From assembly GCF_023805255.1 (NCBI RefSeq), contig NZ_JAMSCK010000004.1, positions 62,001-126,000 on the forward strand: 64,000 bases of DNA, read 5' to 3'. The translations under genes were made by a program, and so were the position numbers. Numbering within the stretch: position 1 is the stretch's first letter; each line of letters begins with the position of its first letter. Below are positions 25,491-33,580 of the stretch, piece after piece. The stretch is from Gramella jeungdoensis. GTDB taxonomy: Bacteria > Bacteroidota > Bacteroidia > Flavobacteriales > Flavobacteriaceae. The notes beneath the pieces are model-generated. The model worked only from the letters and a program-made list of their open reading frames with translations. It was not told the origin of the DNA and did no database searches.

Positions 25491-25532
25491 TCTATGTTTG
25501 TAGAATTAAAATAATTGTTCTACATTTGTAGA
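25491..25532 (+). promoter_or_regulatory. Promoter of the blaI-like gene with two overlapping dyad operators
   Basis: Two related dyads are present: TCTATGTTTGTAGA (25491-25504) and TCTACATTTGTAGA (25519-25532), 28 bases apart centre to centre. The second has perfect TCTACA/TGTAGA arms, the TACA/TGTA type bound by BlaI/MecI repressors. The -33 TTTG (25497-25500) lies in the first and the -7 TACATTTG (25521-25528) in the second, with a 20-base spacer. A repressor on either site would cover a core promoter element, implying autoregulation of the two downstream genes. Confidence 0.75.
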
Positions 25533-25548
25533 GTAATTGAATTTGTGT

Positions 25549-25914
25549 ATGGAACTTTCTAATGCTGAAGAACAATTGATGCAACTTCTATGGAAGAGGG
25601 AAACTGCTTTTATGAAGGAGCTGGTAGAGGCTTATCCGGAGCCCAAACCGGCTATTACAACGGTTGCCACCCTGCTGAAGCGAATGCAGGATAAAGGCTT
25701 TGTTGGTTATACTCAAAAGGGAAGATCAAGGGAATATTTTCCTAAAGTGTCCAAAAAGACCTATTTCTCCAGGCAGATGAACGGAATGATCAAAAGTTTC
25801 TTTAACGACTCGGCTTCGCAATTCGCTTCTTTCTTTACCAAGGAAACCAATCTAAGCGATGAGGAATTAAGGGAAATAAGAAGACTTATTGACGAACGCA
25901 TAAAGAAAAAATGA
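25549..25914 (+). CDS. BlaI/MecI/CopY-family transcriptional repressor
   Basis: A 121-residue winged-helix repressor. I chose the ATG at 25549; an in-frame TTG 12 bases upstream would add MNLC. The N-terminal domain starts ELSNAEEQLMQLLWKRETAF and holds the DNA-recognition region KPAITTVATLLKRMQDKGFVGYTQKGRSREYFP, as in BlaI. The C-terminal dimerisation helices follow (DEELREIRRLIDERI). Its likely binding sites lie immediately upstream over its own promoter. It is followed after 1 base by the M56 peptidase gene, the standard BlaI-BlaR1-like pairing in which peptidase action relieves repression. Confidence 0.92.
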   Translation: MELSNAEEQLMQLLWKRETAFMKELVEAYPEPKPAITTVATLLKRMQDKGFVGYTQKGRSREYFPKVSKKTYFSRQMNGMIKSFFNDSASQFASFFTKETNLSDEELREIRRLIDERIKKK

Positions 25915-25915
25915 C

Positions 25916-27559
25916 ATGCTGATCTATTTAGTAAAATCTTTATTGTGTCTGCTTGTGTTGTTCACCTTCTACAAGTTTTTCCTGGAAGCTGAAAATATGC
26001 ACAGGTTCAAACGCTTTTTTCTTATTGGATCTGTAATTTTTGCTTTTATCTTACCCTTAATAACTTTTTCATATACGGTAGAGTATTCATCAGGGTCCGC
26101 AGCAGCTATTCCTTTCTCGGAAATTCCGGATGCAGGTGATCTACCAAAACAGGAGAGCTGGATGACTCATTTGGGTACTTTCGCTTTAGTCATTTATACC
26201 ATTGGTTTGGTTATTATGGGATTCAGGTTTATAAAAAACCTGTATAAAATTCGTGAGAACATAACCAATAATGAGCATTTCAGAAGCTGGGATTATATTT
26301 ATGTTCTTCTGAAACAGAAACTTATTCCTCATACTTTTCTTAATTATATTTTTCTGGATAAAACAGAATATGAAAACGATCAGATTTCAGAATCGGTCAT
26401 TGAGCATGAGAAAGCTCATGTAGACCAGAGGCATTCATTGGATATTCTGTTTATCGAGTTTTTGCAAGTTATTTTTTGGTTCAATCCGGTGTTTATTTGG
26501 TTAAAGAGATCGGTTAAGCTGAATCATGAATTTCTTGCAGATGAGCAGGTACTTTCAAAAAAACCTGATGCGCTGGCATACTCCAATGTGCTTCTAAGTT
26601 ATAGTTCAGGTTTTCATCACAATTCATTATCAAGTTCAATAAGTCATTCATTAATGAAAAAACGAATTATTATGATTTCAAAGAATTTCTCATTAAAACT
26701 CATGCTTGGCAGGATAGGGGTTTTGTTACCTGTACTGGCATTATGCATTTATTTTTTTAATAACGACATAGTTGCGAAACCGCTGATCACAACTTCCAGC
26801 GGGGACTCTAAGGTGCTTTTCGCTGAGGTCCAGGATCCCGATATAATCTCAATTCGTCTGGAAGAAGACAGGATCTTTGTGAATAACGAAGAGGTAAGAT
26901 TAAAAGAATTTTCGAAACATCTGGATGCCTTGGTTGAAGACAGAACTGATTCAGAATTAAAGGAAATGAATTTTCATATGCAGACCAGGAATGCTGAAGA
27001 AGGACTACTGGATTTGCTCAATATAGAATTTGAAAAGACCAGGTTTTCCAGGCTAACCGGGCACTCTGTTCTGCCTCCACCACCTCCTTTGCCAGCAGAA
27101 AAAGTTGGGCTGCCGCCAGCTCCACCGGTTCCTCATACAGCTGATGACGTTCCTCCGTCTCCTCCTGCACCCAGACATTTAAATGAAGAGGTCCCGCCAC
27201 CGCCACCTGCACCTAGAAGGCATACAAGGAAGCAGGATTCTTTACGCAGGGTTCATATGAACACAAGAGATCAGATAAGAGAACAGATGAGGATGGAAAG
27301 AGAATTCCATAGGGAAGAAATGGAGCGGGAAAGAGCTGCGCACAGAGTAAAGATAGAACAGCAAAGAGATAGCATAAGACAGCAACATGAAGTTGCTATT
27401 CGACAAAAAGTAAAACAGCAAAGAAAAGAAATTATTGAGGAAAGAGCCAGAATAAGAGAAGAAAGGGAAACATTACGCGCGGAAAACCAGCGATTAAAAG
27501 AAAAGATAGAGAAGGAAAAACTTATCAAAGACCAAAAGAAAAAGGATTCTATTGATTAG
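25916..27559 (+). CDS. M56-family (BlaR1-like) membrane metallopeptidase with proline-rich and coiled-coil C-terminus
   Basis: A 547-residue membrane zinc peptidase paired with the BlaI-like repressor. Helices lie at about 3-22, 34-52, 85-104 and 264-281; the active site HEKAH is at 164-168 and the third ligand region NHEFLADE at 203-210. There is no penicillin-binding sensor domain. The exported C-terminus instead has a compact domain (about 300-385), a proline-rich stretch (PPPPPLP, PPAPPVP, PPSPPAP, PPPPPAP; about 387-437) and a highly charged coiled coil to the end. The trigger for peptidase activation is unknown; it need not be an antibiotic. Confidence 0.88.
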   Translation: MLIYLVKSLLCLLVLFTFYKFFLEAENMHRFKRFFLIGSVIFAFILPLITFSYTVEYSSGSAAAIPFSEIPDAGDLPKQESWMTHLGTFALVIYTIGLVIMGFRFIKNLYKIRENITNNEHFRSWDYIYVLLKQKLIPHTFLNYIFLDKTEYENDQISESVIEHEKAHVDQRHSLDILFIEFLQVIFWFNPVFIWLKRSVKLNHEFLADEQVLSKKPDALAYSNVLLSYSSGFHHNSLSSSISHSLMKKRIIMISKNFSLKLMLGRIGVLLPVLALCIYFFNNDIVAKPLITTSSGDSKVLFAEVQDPDIISIRLEEDRIFVNNEEVRLKEFSKHLDALVEDRTDSELKEMNFHMQTRNAEEGLLDLLNIEFEKTRFSRLTGHSVLPPPPPLPAEKVGLPPAPPVPHTADDVPPSPPAPRHLNEEVPPPPPAPRRHTRKQDSLRRVHMNTRDQIREQMRMEREFHREEMERERAAHRVKIEQQRDSIRQQHEVAIRQKVKQQRKEIIEERARIREERETLRAENQRLKEKIEKEKLIKDQKKKDSID

Positions 27560-27589
27560 ATAAGTCACATTTATTGGCAGATAAATTAG

Positions 27590-27617
27590 AACCGAAGTTT
27601 AGGCTTCGGTTTTTTAA
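27590..27617 (+). terminator. Terminator after the M56 gene
   Basis: AACCGAAG (27590-27597) pairs perfectly with CTTCGGTT (27604-27611) around a 6-base loop, followed by a T-run. Confidence 0.9.
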
Positions 27618-27706
27618 TTGCTTAAACCAGCCCATTTTTAGGGGAATTTTATGAATTCTAAAAGGAATAATCGCTCAAAAGCCTTTAAGATTTATATTTA
27701 AAAACA

Positions 27707-27714
27707 TACTTTTG
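27707..27714 (+). promoter_or_regulatory. -7 box of sucD
   Basis: TACTTTTG matches TAnnTTTG and ends 23 bases before the sucD start. No clear -33 TTTG at the expected spacing. Confidence 0.5.
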
Positions 27715-27737
27715 TAAACCAAAATCAAAAAACACTT

Positions 27738-28613
27738 ATGAGCGTTTTAGTCAATAAAAATTCTAAAGTAATCGTGCAGGGTTTTACCGGAAGTGAAGGT
27801 ACTTTCCATGCCGAGCAGATGATAGAATATGGTACAAATGTAGTTGGTGGGGTTACTCCGGGTAAAGGAGGACAAAAACACCTTAATAAACCTGTTTTCA
27901 ATACAGTTTCAGACGCGGTTGAGCAGACAGGAGCTGATGTTTCCATTATTTTTGTGCCGCCGGCCTTTGCTGCCGATGCCATCATGGAAGCTGCCGATGC
28001 TGGAATACAAGTTATAATTACGATCACTGAAGGTATACCCGTTGCCGATATGGTAAAGGCTGCAGATTATATCAAAGATCGTGACTGCCGATTGGTAGGA
28101 CCTAACTGTCCTGGAGTGATTACTCCTGGAGAGGCTAAAGTAGGAATCATGCCAGGTTTCGTTTTCAAAAAAGGAAAAGTTGGTATTGTATCAAAATCTG
28201 GTACTCTTACTTACGAAGCTGCAGATCAGGTTGTGAAGCAAGGCCTTGGAATTACTACGGCTATAGGAATTGGTGGAGATCCTATCATTGGGACCACAAC
28301 TAAAGAAGCTGTGGAGTTATTGATGAACGATGAGGAGACGGAATGTATAGTGATGATTGGTGAGATTGGTGGCCAGCTTGAAGCTGACGCTGCCAAATGG
28401 GTAAAGGAAAACGGTAATAAGAAACCTGTTGTTGGTTTTATCGCCGGTGAAACAGCCCCTGCAGGCCGTACAATGGGGCATGCCGGTGCGATTGTTGGTG
28501 GAAGCGAAGATACTGCTCAGGCTAAGAAAAAGATCCTTAAGGAAAATGGGATACATGTAGTGGATTCTCCTGCAGAGATCGGAATGAAAGTAGCTGAAGT
28601 ATTAAATAGCTAG
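27738..28613 (+). CDS. sucD: Succinate--CoA ligase, alpha subunit
   Basis: Alpha subunit of succinyl-CoA synthetase, the TCA-cycle step coupling succinyl-CoA hydrolysis to nucleotide phosphorylation. The 291-residue protein has the CoA-binding Rossmann domain ([18 protein letters not shown]), the segment [10 protein letters not shown], and the phosphorylated active-site histidine in [14 protein letters not shown]. The length is normal. sucC is not adjacent, which is common in Flavobacteriia. It is a single-gene transcript by its own -7 box and terminator. Confidence 0.97.
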   Translation: MSVLVNKNSKVIVQGFTGSEGTFHAEQMIEYGTNVVGGVTPGKGGQKHLNKPVFNTVSDAVEQTGADVSIIFVPPAFAADAIMEAADAGIQVIITITEGIPVADMVKAADYIKDRDCRLVGPNCPGVITPGEAKVGIMPGFVFKKGKVGIVSKSGTLTYEAADQVVKQGLGITTAIGIGGDPIIGTTTKEAVELLMNDEETECIVMIGEIGGQLEADAAKWVKENGNKKPVVGFIAGETAPAGRTMGHAGAIVGGSEDTAQAKKKILKENGIHVVDSPAEIGMKVAEVLNS

Positions 28614-28639
28614 AGCTAAAAAACATCTATTATTAAGAG

Positions 28640-28686
28640 TCCTTCTGTAATCATCCTGAAAATGGATATTTCAGAAGGATTTTTTA
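28640..28686 (+). terminator. Terminator after sucD
   Basis: TCCTTCTG (28640-28647) pairs with CAGAAGGA (28672-28679) and is followed by a T-run. The loop region contains a second short complement (ATCC / GGAT), so the structure may be larger. Confidence 0.8.
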
Positions 28687-28708
28687 TTAGAGGCCTGTCC
28701 AGTTTTGT

Positions 28709-28716
28709 TATATTTG
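28709..28716 (+). promoter_or_regulatory. -7 box of fabG
   Basis: TATATTTG matches TAnnTTTG and ends 28 bases before the ATG at 28745. No well-placed -33 element was seen. Confidence 0.5.
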
Positions 28717-28744
28717 GATAGACAATTAACCAAGATCAATCAAT

Positions 28745-29491
28745 ATGAAATTATTAGAAGGAAAGAATGCTATAATTACCGGCGGTAGCCGTGGAATAGG
28801 GAAAGGTATCGCACAGGTCTTTGCGAAGCACGGTGCAAATGTTGCTTTTACCTATAATTCATCGGCACAATCGGCCGAGGAGCTTGCAAATGAACTTGAA
28901 GGAATGGGAGTTAAAGCTAAGGCTTATCAATCTAATGCCGCTAGTTTTAAGGAAGCTCAGGAGCTGGTAGATAAAGTAAATGAAGATTTTGGTTCTATCG
29001 ATATCCTGGTGAATAATGCCGGAATCACAAAAGATAACCTATTAATGAGAATGAGTGAGGAAGATTTCGATAAGGTTATAGAAGTGAACCTGAAATCTAT
29101 CTTCAATATGACCAAGGCCGTGCAACGTACCATGCTTAAGCAGCGTAATGGAAGTATCATTAATATGAGTTCTGTAGTAGGTGTTACCGGTAATGCAGGG
29201 CAGGCGAACTATGCCGCTTCTAAAGCGGGGATTATAGGATTCTCTAAATCTATGGCCCAGGAATTAGGTTCAAGAAACATAAGAACCAATGTGGTCGCTC
29301 CCGGATTCATTGAGACCGAAATGACCGAAAAGCTGGATGAGAAAACCGTTCAGGGTTGGAGAGAAGCTATTCCGCTTAAAAGAGGAGGGAAGCCTGAAGA
29401 TATCGCAAATGCGTGCGTATATCTTGGAAGTGATCTGAGTTCATACGTGACCGGTCAGATTATTCACGTGGATGGTGGAATGCATACCTAG
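28745..29491 (+). CDS. fabG: 3-oxoacyl-ACP reductase
   Basis: NADPH-dependent reductase of fatty acid elongation, 248 residues, short-chain dehydrogenase fold. Visible are the cofactor loop TGGSRGIGKGIA, the NNAGITKDNLLMRM segment characteristic of FabG, the catalytic Ser in MSSVVGVTGN, the YAASKAG Tyr/Lys pair, and the C-terminal SSYVTGQIIHVDGGM. The length and motifs are those of housekeeping FabG rather than of a general dehydrogenase. It is not next to other fab genes here. Confidence 0.93.
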   Translation: MKLLEGKNAIITGGSRGIGKGIAQVFAKHGANVAFTYNSSAQSAEELANELEGMGVKAKAYQSNAASFKEAQELVDKVNEDFGSIDILVNNAGITKDNLLMRMSEEDFDKVIEVNLKSIFNMTKAVQRTMLKQRNGSIINMSSVVGVTGNAGQANYAASKAGIIGFSKSMAQELGSRNIRTNVVAPGFIETEMTEKLDEKTVQGWREAIPLKRGGKPEDIANACVYLGSDLSSYVTGQIIHVDGGMHT

Positions 29492-29515
29492 GGTAAGATA
29501 GATTTTAAAAGTAAG

Positions 29516-29600
29516 AAGTTAGAATTTCCAGTTTTCAGTAATTTTTATAGCGATAAAAAAATTAGTTAACTTGGAGCTTTAAGCCGTTAGCTTCTAACTT
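29516..29600. repeat. Spaced inverted repeat between fabG and the VWA gene
   Basis: AAGTTAGAA (29516-29524) is the exact complement of TTCTAACTT (29592-29600), 67 bases apart, in the 118-base gap before the VWA gene. It could form a stem just before the start codon at 29610. The role is unknown. Confidence 0.4.
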
Positions 29601-29609
29601 TGAACTTTA

Positions 29610-31646
29610 ATGACAATAAGCACAATATTTTATATAGCCCTGGCACTACTCGTAGCGCTGGGGTTTGCTTTTTTTCAATACCTGTTCCGTAAAAAGGATA
29701 AGAGGCGAAAAGACTATATCTTCTTCGCGCTTAGAGCAATCTCTATATTCCTGTTGCTTTTACTGCTTATAAACCCGAAAATAACGTCTACAGAATATGA
29801 GGCTGTAAAACCAAATTTGGTCATCCTAGCCGATAATTCTCAATCTGTGACCTACCTGGAAGAAGAGGGAAATCTACAGGAGATTTCCAGAAGCTTATCA
29901 GAAAATGATGAAATACTAAAGCACTTTGAAGTTAGTCATATCAGTTTCTCAAACGGGATATCAATAGAGAACGACAGCCTAGATTTTACAGGAAAACAGA
30001 CCAATATCTATAATGCACTATCTGAAACCCAGGATATATTTTCAGAGAAACCGTCTGCTATAGTTTTGCTTACTGATGGTAATCAAAGTTTGGGGAGGGA
30101 TTTCAGATATTTCAAAACGAAAGACCAGGCCAGTGTCTTTCCAGTAGTAATAGGAGATACAACCACCTATAGAGATCTGAGTATAGAAAGAATAAATTCC
30201 AATCGATATGCCTTTCTTAACAACCGTTTTCCAGTTGAGGTGTTTTTGAATTATACGGGCAATGAAGCCGTAGAAACCAGTTTTAGGATTAGATCTGGAA
30301 GCGATATTGTTTTTACCAAGAACCTTCAGTTTTCAAAAGATTCAAAATCTCAGGTAGTAAGAACAGAGCTTCCGGCGAATTCTTTGGGTGTTAAAACGTA
30401 CCGGGCAGAAATAGGTCCTCTTGCAGACGAAAAGAATACCGTAAATAATCAACAGAATTTTGCGGTGGAAGTTATAGATGAGAGAACTTCTGTACTGATT
30501 CTTAGTGATCTCTCACATCCCGATCTTGGTGCTATTAAAAAGTCAATTGAAAGTAATCAGCAGCGTACATCAGATATAAAATATTTAAACAAAGAAAAAA
30601 TACAATTATCAGATTATCAACTAGTTATTTTGTATCAGATAAATAGAAGGTTTAACAGTGTGTTTACTGAGATACGGGATAAAAATTTTAATTACTTAAT
30701 TGTAACCGGGAGTCAGACTGACTGGAATTACCTTAACAGTCTTGGTCTTGGCTATTCAAGGAATGCAACAAGTCAGCCACAGGAAATATTTCCCGTGTAC
30801 AACCCTACGTTCAGTTCATTTCAATTTGAGGATATAGATTTTGAGGATTTTCCTCCGCTGGTAGATAAGTTTGGACCTCTGGAATTTGATAAAAATAAAT
30901 TTGGAGTGATGTTATATCAGGAACTTCAGGGAGTCAAAACCGGAGATCCTTTAATGGGAGTTTCTCAAAATTCACCAAAATCAGGATTCTTATTTGGAGA
31001 AAATCTCTGGCGCTGGAGAGCTAAGTCTTATCTTGATAATAAATCGTTTCAGGAGTTCGATGATTTTTTTGGAAAACTCATCCAGAACCTTTCTTCGAAA
31101 AGATCGAGAGACAGGCTTACTGTAGATAATGAGAACTTCTATTATGCCAACCAGGATGTTATCATTACTGCTCAATACTTTGATGAGAATTACCAGTTTG
31201 ATGCAGGCGCAAACCTTAAAATTAATATAATCAACAAGGATAACCCGGAAAGTTTTAATTCCGATCTTGTTCTTAAGAATAATTTTTATCAATTCGATGC
31301 CGGTAATCTTCCGGCCGGTAATTACGCCTTTACTATTGAAGTGCAAAACAGAAATATTTCAAGATCAGGGAGTTTTGAGGTTATAGATTATAATACCGAA
31401 CAGCAATTCGTATCAGCAAACCTTGAAGGACTTCTGTCTTTTTCTGAAAACAACCAGGCGAACCTCACTTTCCCAGATAGAATGGATGAGCTTGTCACTA
31501 ATCTTCTGAATAATGATAAGTTCCGGCCTGTGCAGAAAAGCCGGGAAAAAAGCTTACCTTTGATTGACTGGTATTACCTGTTGTTTATACTGATAATTAT
31601 TCTTGCCGCAGAATGGTTTTACCGTAAATATTTAGGACTAATTTAA
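29610..31646 (+). CDS. Membrane-anchored VWA-domain protein
   Basis: A 678-residue protein with two N-terminal helices (about 4-25 and 37-54), a long extracytoplasmic part and a final helix near 653-671. A von Willebrand A domain begins at about residue 68: VILADNSQSV gives the metal-site Asp75, Ser77 and Ser79, KQTNIYNAL the Thr, and VLLTDGNQS the Asp. The rest resembles large Bacteroidota VWA proteins with a glutamine-amidotransferase-like core (YLIVTGSQTDW). Function unknown. It is followed 16 bases later by an SPFH protein, so the two may form a membrane complex. Confidence 0.8.
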   Translation: MTISTIFYIALALLVALGFAFFQYLFRKKDKRRKDYIFFALRAISIFLLLLLLINPKITSTEYEAVKPNLVILADNSQSVTYLEEEGNLQEISRSLSENDEILKHFEVSHISFSNGISIENDSLDFTGKQTNIYNALSETQDIFSEKPSAIVLLTDGNQSLGRDFRYFKTKDQASVFPVVIGDTTTYRDLSIERINSNRYAFLNNRFPVEVFLNYTGNEAVETSFRIRSGSDIVFTKNLQFSKDSKSQVVRTELPANSLGVKTYRAEIGPLADEKNTVNNQQNFAVEVIDERTSVLILSDLSHPDLGAIKKSIESNQQRTSDIKYLNKEKIQLSDYQLVILYQINRRFNSVFTEIRDKNFNYLIVTGSQTDWNYLNSLGLGYSRNATSQPQEIFPVYNPTFSSFQFEDIDFEDFPPLVDKFGPLEFDKNKFGVMLYQELQGVKTGDPLMGVSQNSPKSGFLFGENLWRWRAKSYLDNKSFQEFDDFFGKLIQNLSSKRSRDRLTVDNENFYYANQDVIITAQYFDENYQFDAGANLKINIINKDNPESFNSDLVLKNNFYQFDAGNLPAGNYAFTIEVQNRNISRSGSFEVIDYNTEQQFVSANLEGLLSFSENNQANLTFPDRMDELVTNLLNNDKFRPVQKSREKSLPLIDWYYLLFILIIILAAEWFYRKYLGLI

Positions 31647-31662
31647 ATTTCAAATTTTATAT

Positions 31663-32478
31663 ATGGAAAGATTACCCAAGATTGGCATACCTCTTTTTAT
31701 TGGTATAGTCATTTTAATAATTTTTATTGCAAAATCAACAATTACAATTGATTCCGGTGAAGCCGGAGTTCTATACAGAACCTTTGGTGGAGGGGTAGTT
31801 ACAGATGAACCGCCATTATCTGAAGGTTTTCATTTGGTAGCACCCTGGAACAAGGTTTTTGTTTATGAGGTAAGGCAGCAATCCATTGACGAGGAAATGC
31901 GTGTGCTTTCTTCTAACGGACTTGAAATAAGTCTGGATGCTTCTGTTTGGTTTCAGCCCGAATATGCGGTTCTTGGTAAGCTGCATCAGGAAAAAGGAGA
32001 AGCTTATATCCAGCGTCTGCTTCAGCCGGCTATTCGTTCTGCGACAAGGGCAGTGGTAGGTCGTTATAATCCTGAACAATTATATGCTAGTAAAAGAGAA
32101 GCCATTCAAAAGGAGATATTTGATGAAACCAATCTTTTGCTTGAAGATCAGTATGTACAGGTGAATGAAGTCCTGGTAAGAGATGTTTCTCTTCCTCCTA
32201 CCATTAAGGAGGCGATCGAACGAAAGTTAAGACAGGAGCAGGAATCACTGGAATATGAATATCGCTTGACCAAGGCTGAACAGGAAGCCGAAAGACAACG
32301 AATCGATGCTGAGGGTAAAGCCCGTGCAAACCGAATCCTGAATGAATCACTAACCGACAAGGTACTTCAGGAAAAAGGTATTCAGGCGACTCTTGAACTG
32401 GCAAAATCAAATAATAGTAAGGTGGTTGTAATCGGTTCTGGCGAAAGCGGAATGCCACTTATTTTGGGCAACAATTAA
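31663..32478 (+). CDS. SPFH/prohibitin-family membrane protein
   Basis: A 271-residue protein with one N-terminal membrane helix (about 7-24) and an SPFH domain starting ITIDSGEAGVLYRTFGGG. The repeated middle (GLEISLDASVWFQPEYAVLG, VVGRYNPEQLYASKREAIQ) is prohibitin-like, then a charged coiled coil (EAIERKLRQEQESLEYEYRL to RIDAEGKARANRILN). Such proteins form large ring assemblies in the membrane and often regulate proteases. It follows the VWA gene by 16 bases. The his leader starts shortly after its stop, with no strong terminator between. Confidence 0.88.
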   Translation: MERLPKIGIPLFIGIVILIIFIAKSTITIDSGEAGVLYRTFGGGVVTDEPPLSEGFHLVAPWNKVFVYEVRQQSIDEEMRVLSSNGLEISLDASVWFQPEYAVLGKLHQEKGEAYIQRLLQPAIRSATRAVVGRYNPEQLYASKREAIQKEIFDETNLLLEDQYVQVNEVLVRDVSLPPTIKEAIERKLRQEQESLEYEYRLTKAEQEAERQRIDAEGKARANRILNESLTDKVLQEKGIQATLELAKSNNSKVVVIGSGESGMPLILGNN

Positions 32479-32529
32479 AAAACAAATCTTAAAAAGTTGA
32501 AATGAAGTTTTATTTCTAATTTTTTTGTT

Positions 32530-32537
32530 TAGATTTG
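32530..32537 (+). promoter_or_regulatory. Candidate -7 box of the his operon
   Basis: TAGATTTG matches TAnnTTTG and lies 8 bases before the leader-peptide ATG, so the leader mRNA would have a very short untranslated start. The nearest -33-like TTG (32497-32499) is 30 bases away, too far for a standard spacer. Confidence 0.45.
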
Positions 32538-32545
32538 AGCCAACA

Positions 32546-32602
32546 ATGAGACCAATTTTTGTACATCATCATCATTTTTCTACCCACGCTCAGGCGAGGT
32601 GA
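32546..32602 (+). CDS. hisL: Histidine leader peptide (18 residues, five His)
   Basis: ATG at 32546 to TGA at 32600 encodes MRPIFVHHHHFSTHAQAR. Four consecutive His codons lie at 32564-32575 and a fifth at 32585-32587. It sits directly before a terminator and the complete his operon, the classic arrangement for ribosome-mediated attenuation. The peptide itself probably has no other function: its translation senses charged tRNA-His. Confidence 0.9.
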   Translation: MRPIFVHHHHFSTHAQAR

Positions 32603-32667
32603 ATATGATATGCTGTAACATTAACTAAAATATCATGACCCGTTTGAGCAATCAAACGGGTTTTTTT
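32588..32667 (+). promoter_or_regulatory. his attenuator: antiterminator versus terminator
   Basis: The terminator is ACCCGTTTGA (32638-32647) with TCAAACGGGT (32652-32661), loop GCAA, then T. The alternative pairs GCTCAGGCGAGGT (32588-32600, inside the last hisL codons) with ACCCGTTTGAGC (32638-32649): 12 pairs with two G-U and one bulged A. A ribosome stalled on the His run leaves 32588-32600 free, so the antiterminator forms; one reaching the stop codon covers it, so the terminator forms. A small stem (32605-32611 with 32630-32636) lies between. Confidence 0.88.
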
Positions 32668-32695
32668 ATTTCCAATTATCAGGTAAATTAAAGTT

Positions 32696-33559
32696 ATGAG
32701 TAAAGAAAAATTAAGAATCGCAGTTCAGAAATCGGGCCGACTTTATGAGGATTCGATTAAGATCCTTAAGGATGCCGGGATTTCTATAGACAACGGAAAG
32801 GAGCAATTAAAAGCATCTTCCCGTAACTTCCCTTTGGAGGTGATGTATCTAAGAAATGGGGATATCCCCCAGTATTTAAGGGATGGCGTAGTAGATGTAG
32901 CTATCATTGGAGAAAATGTGTTAATTGAAAAAGGGCAGGATATCATCCAGGGTGAGAAGCTGGGTTTTTCAAAATGCAGGGTTTCTATGGCTGTTCCCAA
33001 ATCTTTTAAATATTCAGGTATTAAGGATCTTGACGGAATGAAGATCGCTACATCCTATCCAAACACGGTAAATGCCTTTCTTGCTGAAAAGGGGATCTCA
33101 GCAGACTTGCATATCATTAACGGTTCTGTGGAAATTGCCCCTAATATTGGCCTTGCTGATGCTATTTGCGATATTGTTTCAAGCGGGAGCACCCTTTTCA
33201 AGAATGGACTTAAAGAAGTGGAGGTAATGCTGAAGAGTGAAGCTGTGCTGGCTATTTCCCCCAAGATCTCTTCAGAAAGGAAAGGTATACTTGAAAAACT
33301 TCAGTTCAGACTTAAATCGGTTCTGAATGCCCGTACTTCCAAATATATTTTGCTGAATGCGCCAAATGAAAGACTCGATGATATTATTAAGTTATTACCG
33401 GGGATGAGAAGTCCTACGGTTCTTCCTTTGGCTGAAGAAGGCTGGAGTTCGGTTCATACCGTGATAAATGAAGAACGCTTCTGGGAAGTTATAGATGAGC
33501 TTAAGAATTATGGAGCTGAAGGAATTCTGGTGGCACCAATAGAAAAAATGGTAATTTAA
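32696..33559 (+). CDS. hisG: ATP phosphoribosyltransferase, long form
   Basis: First and feedback-controlled step of histidine synthesis, joining ATP and PRPP. The 287-residue protein is the long form: catalytic domain with IAVQKSGRLYEDS and VDVAIIGENVL, the PRPP-binding stretch ADAICDIVSSGSTLFKNGL, and a C-terminal ACT-like regulatory domain (about 215-287, SPTVLPLAEEGWSSVHTVI) that binds histidine. A separate HisZ is therefore not needed. It is first in the operon, 29 bases after the attenuator T-run. Confidence 0.97.
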   Translation: MSKEKLRIAVQKSGRLYEDSIKILKDAGISIDNGKEQLKASSRNFPLEVMYLRNGDIPQYLRDGVVDVAIIGENVLIEKGQDIIQGEKLGFSKCRVSMAVPKSFKYSGIKDLDGMKIATSYPNTVNAFLAEKGISADLHIINGSVEIAPNIGLADAICDIVSSGSTLFKNGLKEVEVMLKSEAVLAISPKISSERKGILEKLQFRLKSVLNARTSKYILLNAPNERLDDIIKLLPGMRSPTVLPLAEEGWSSVHTVINEERFWEVIDELKNYGAEGILVAPIEKMVI

Positions 33560-33580
33560 TAACTGCTGAAAATTTAGATT

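Noticed and set aside
25916-27559. Direct assignment as BlaR1 beta-lactam receptor
   Set aside because: No penicillin-binding transpeptidase-like domain is present in the C-terminal part.
32564-32575. His codon run read as a metal-binding or tag-like peptide
   Set aside because: Position before the his operon and the paired attenuator structures explain the run better.
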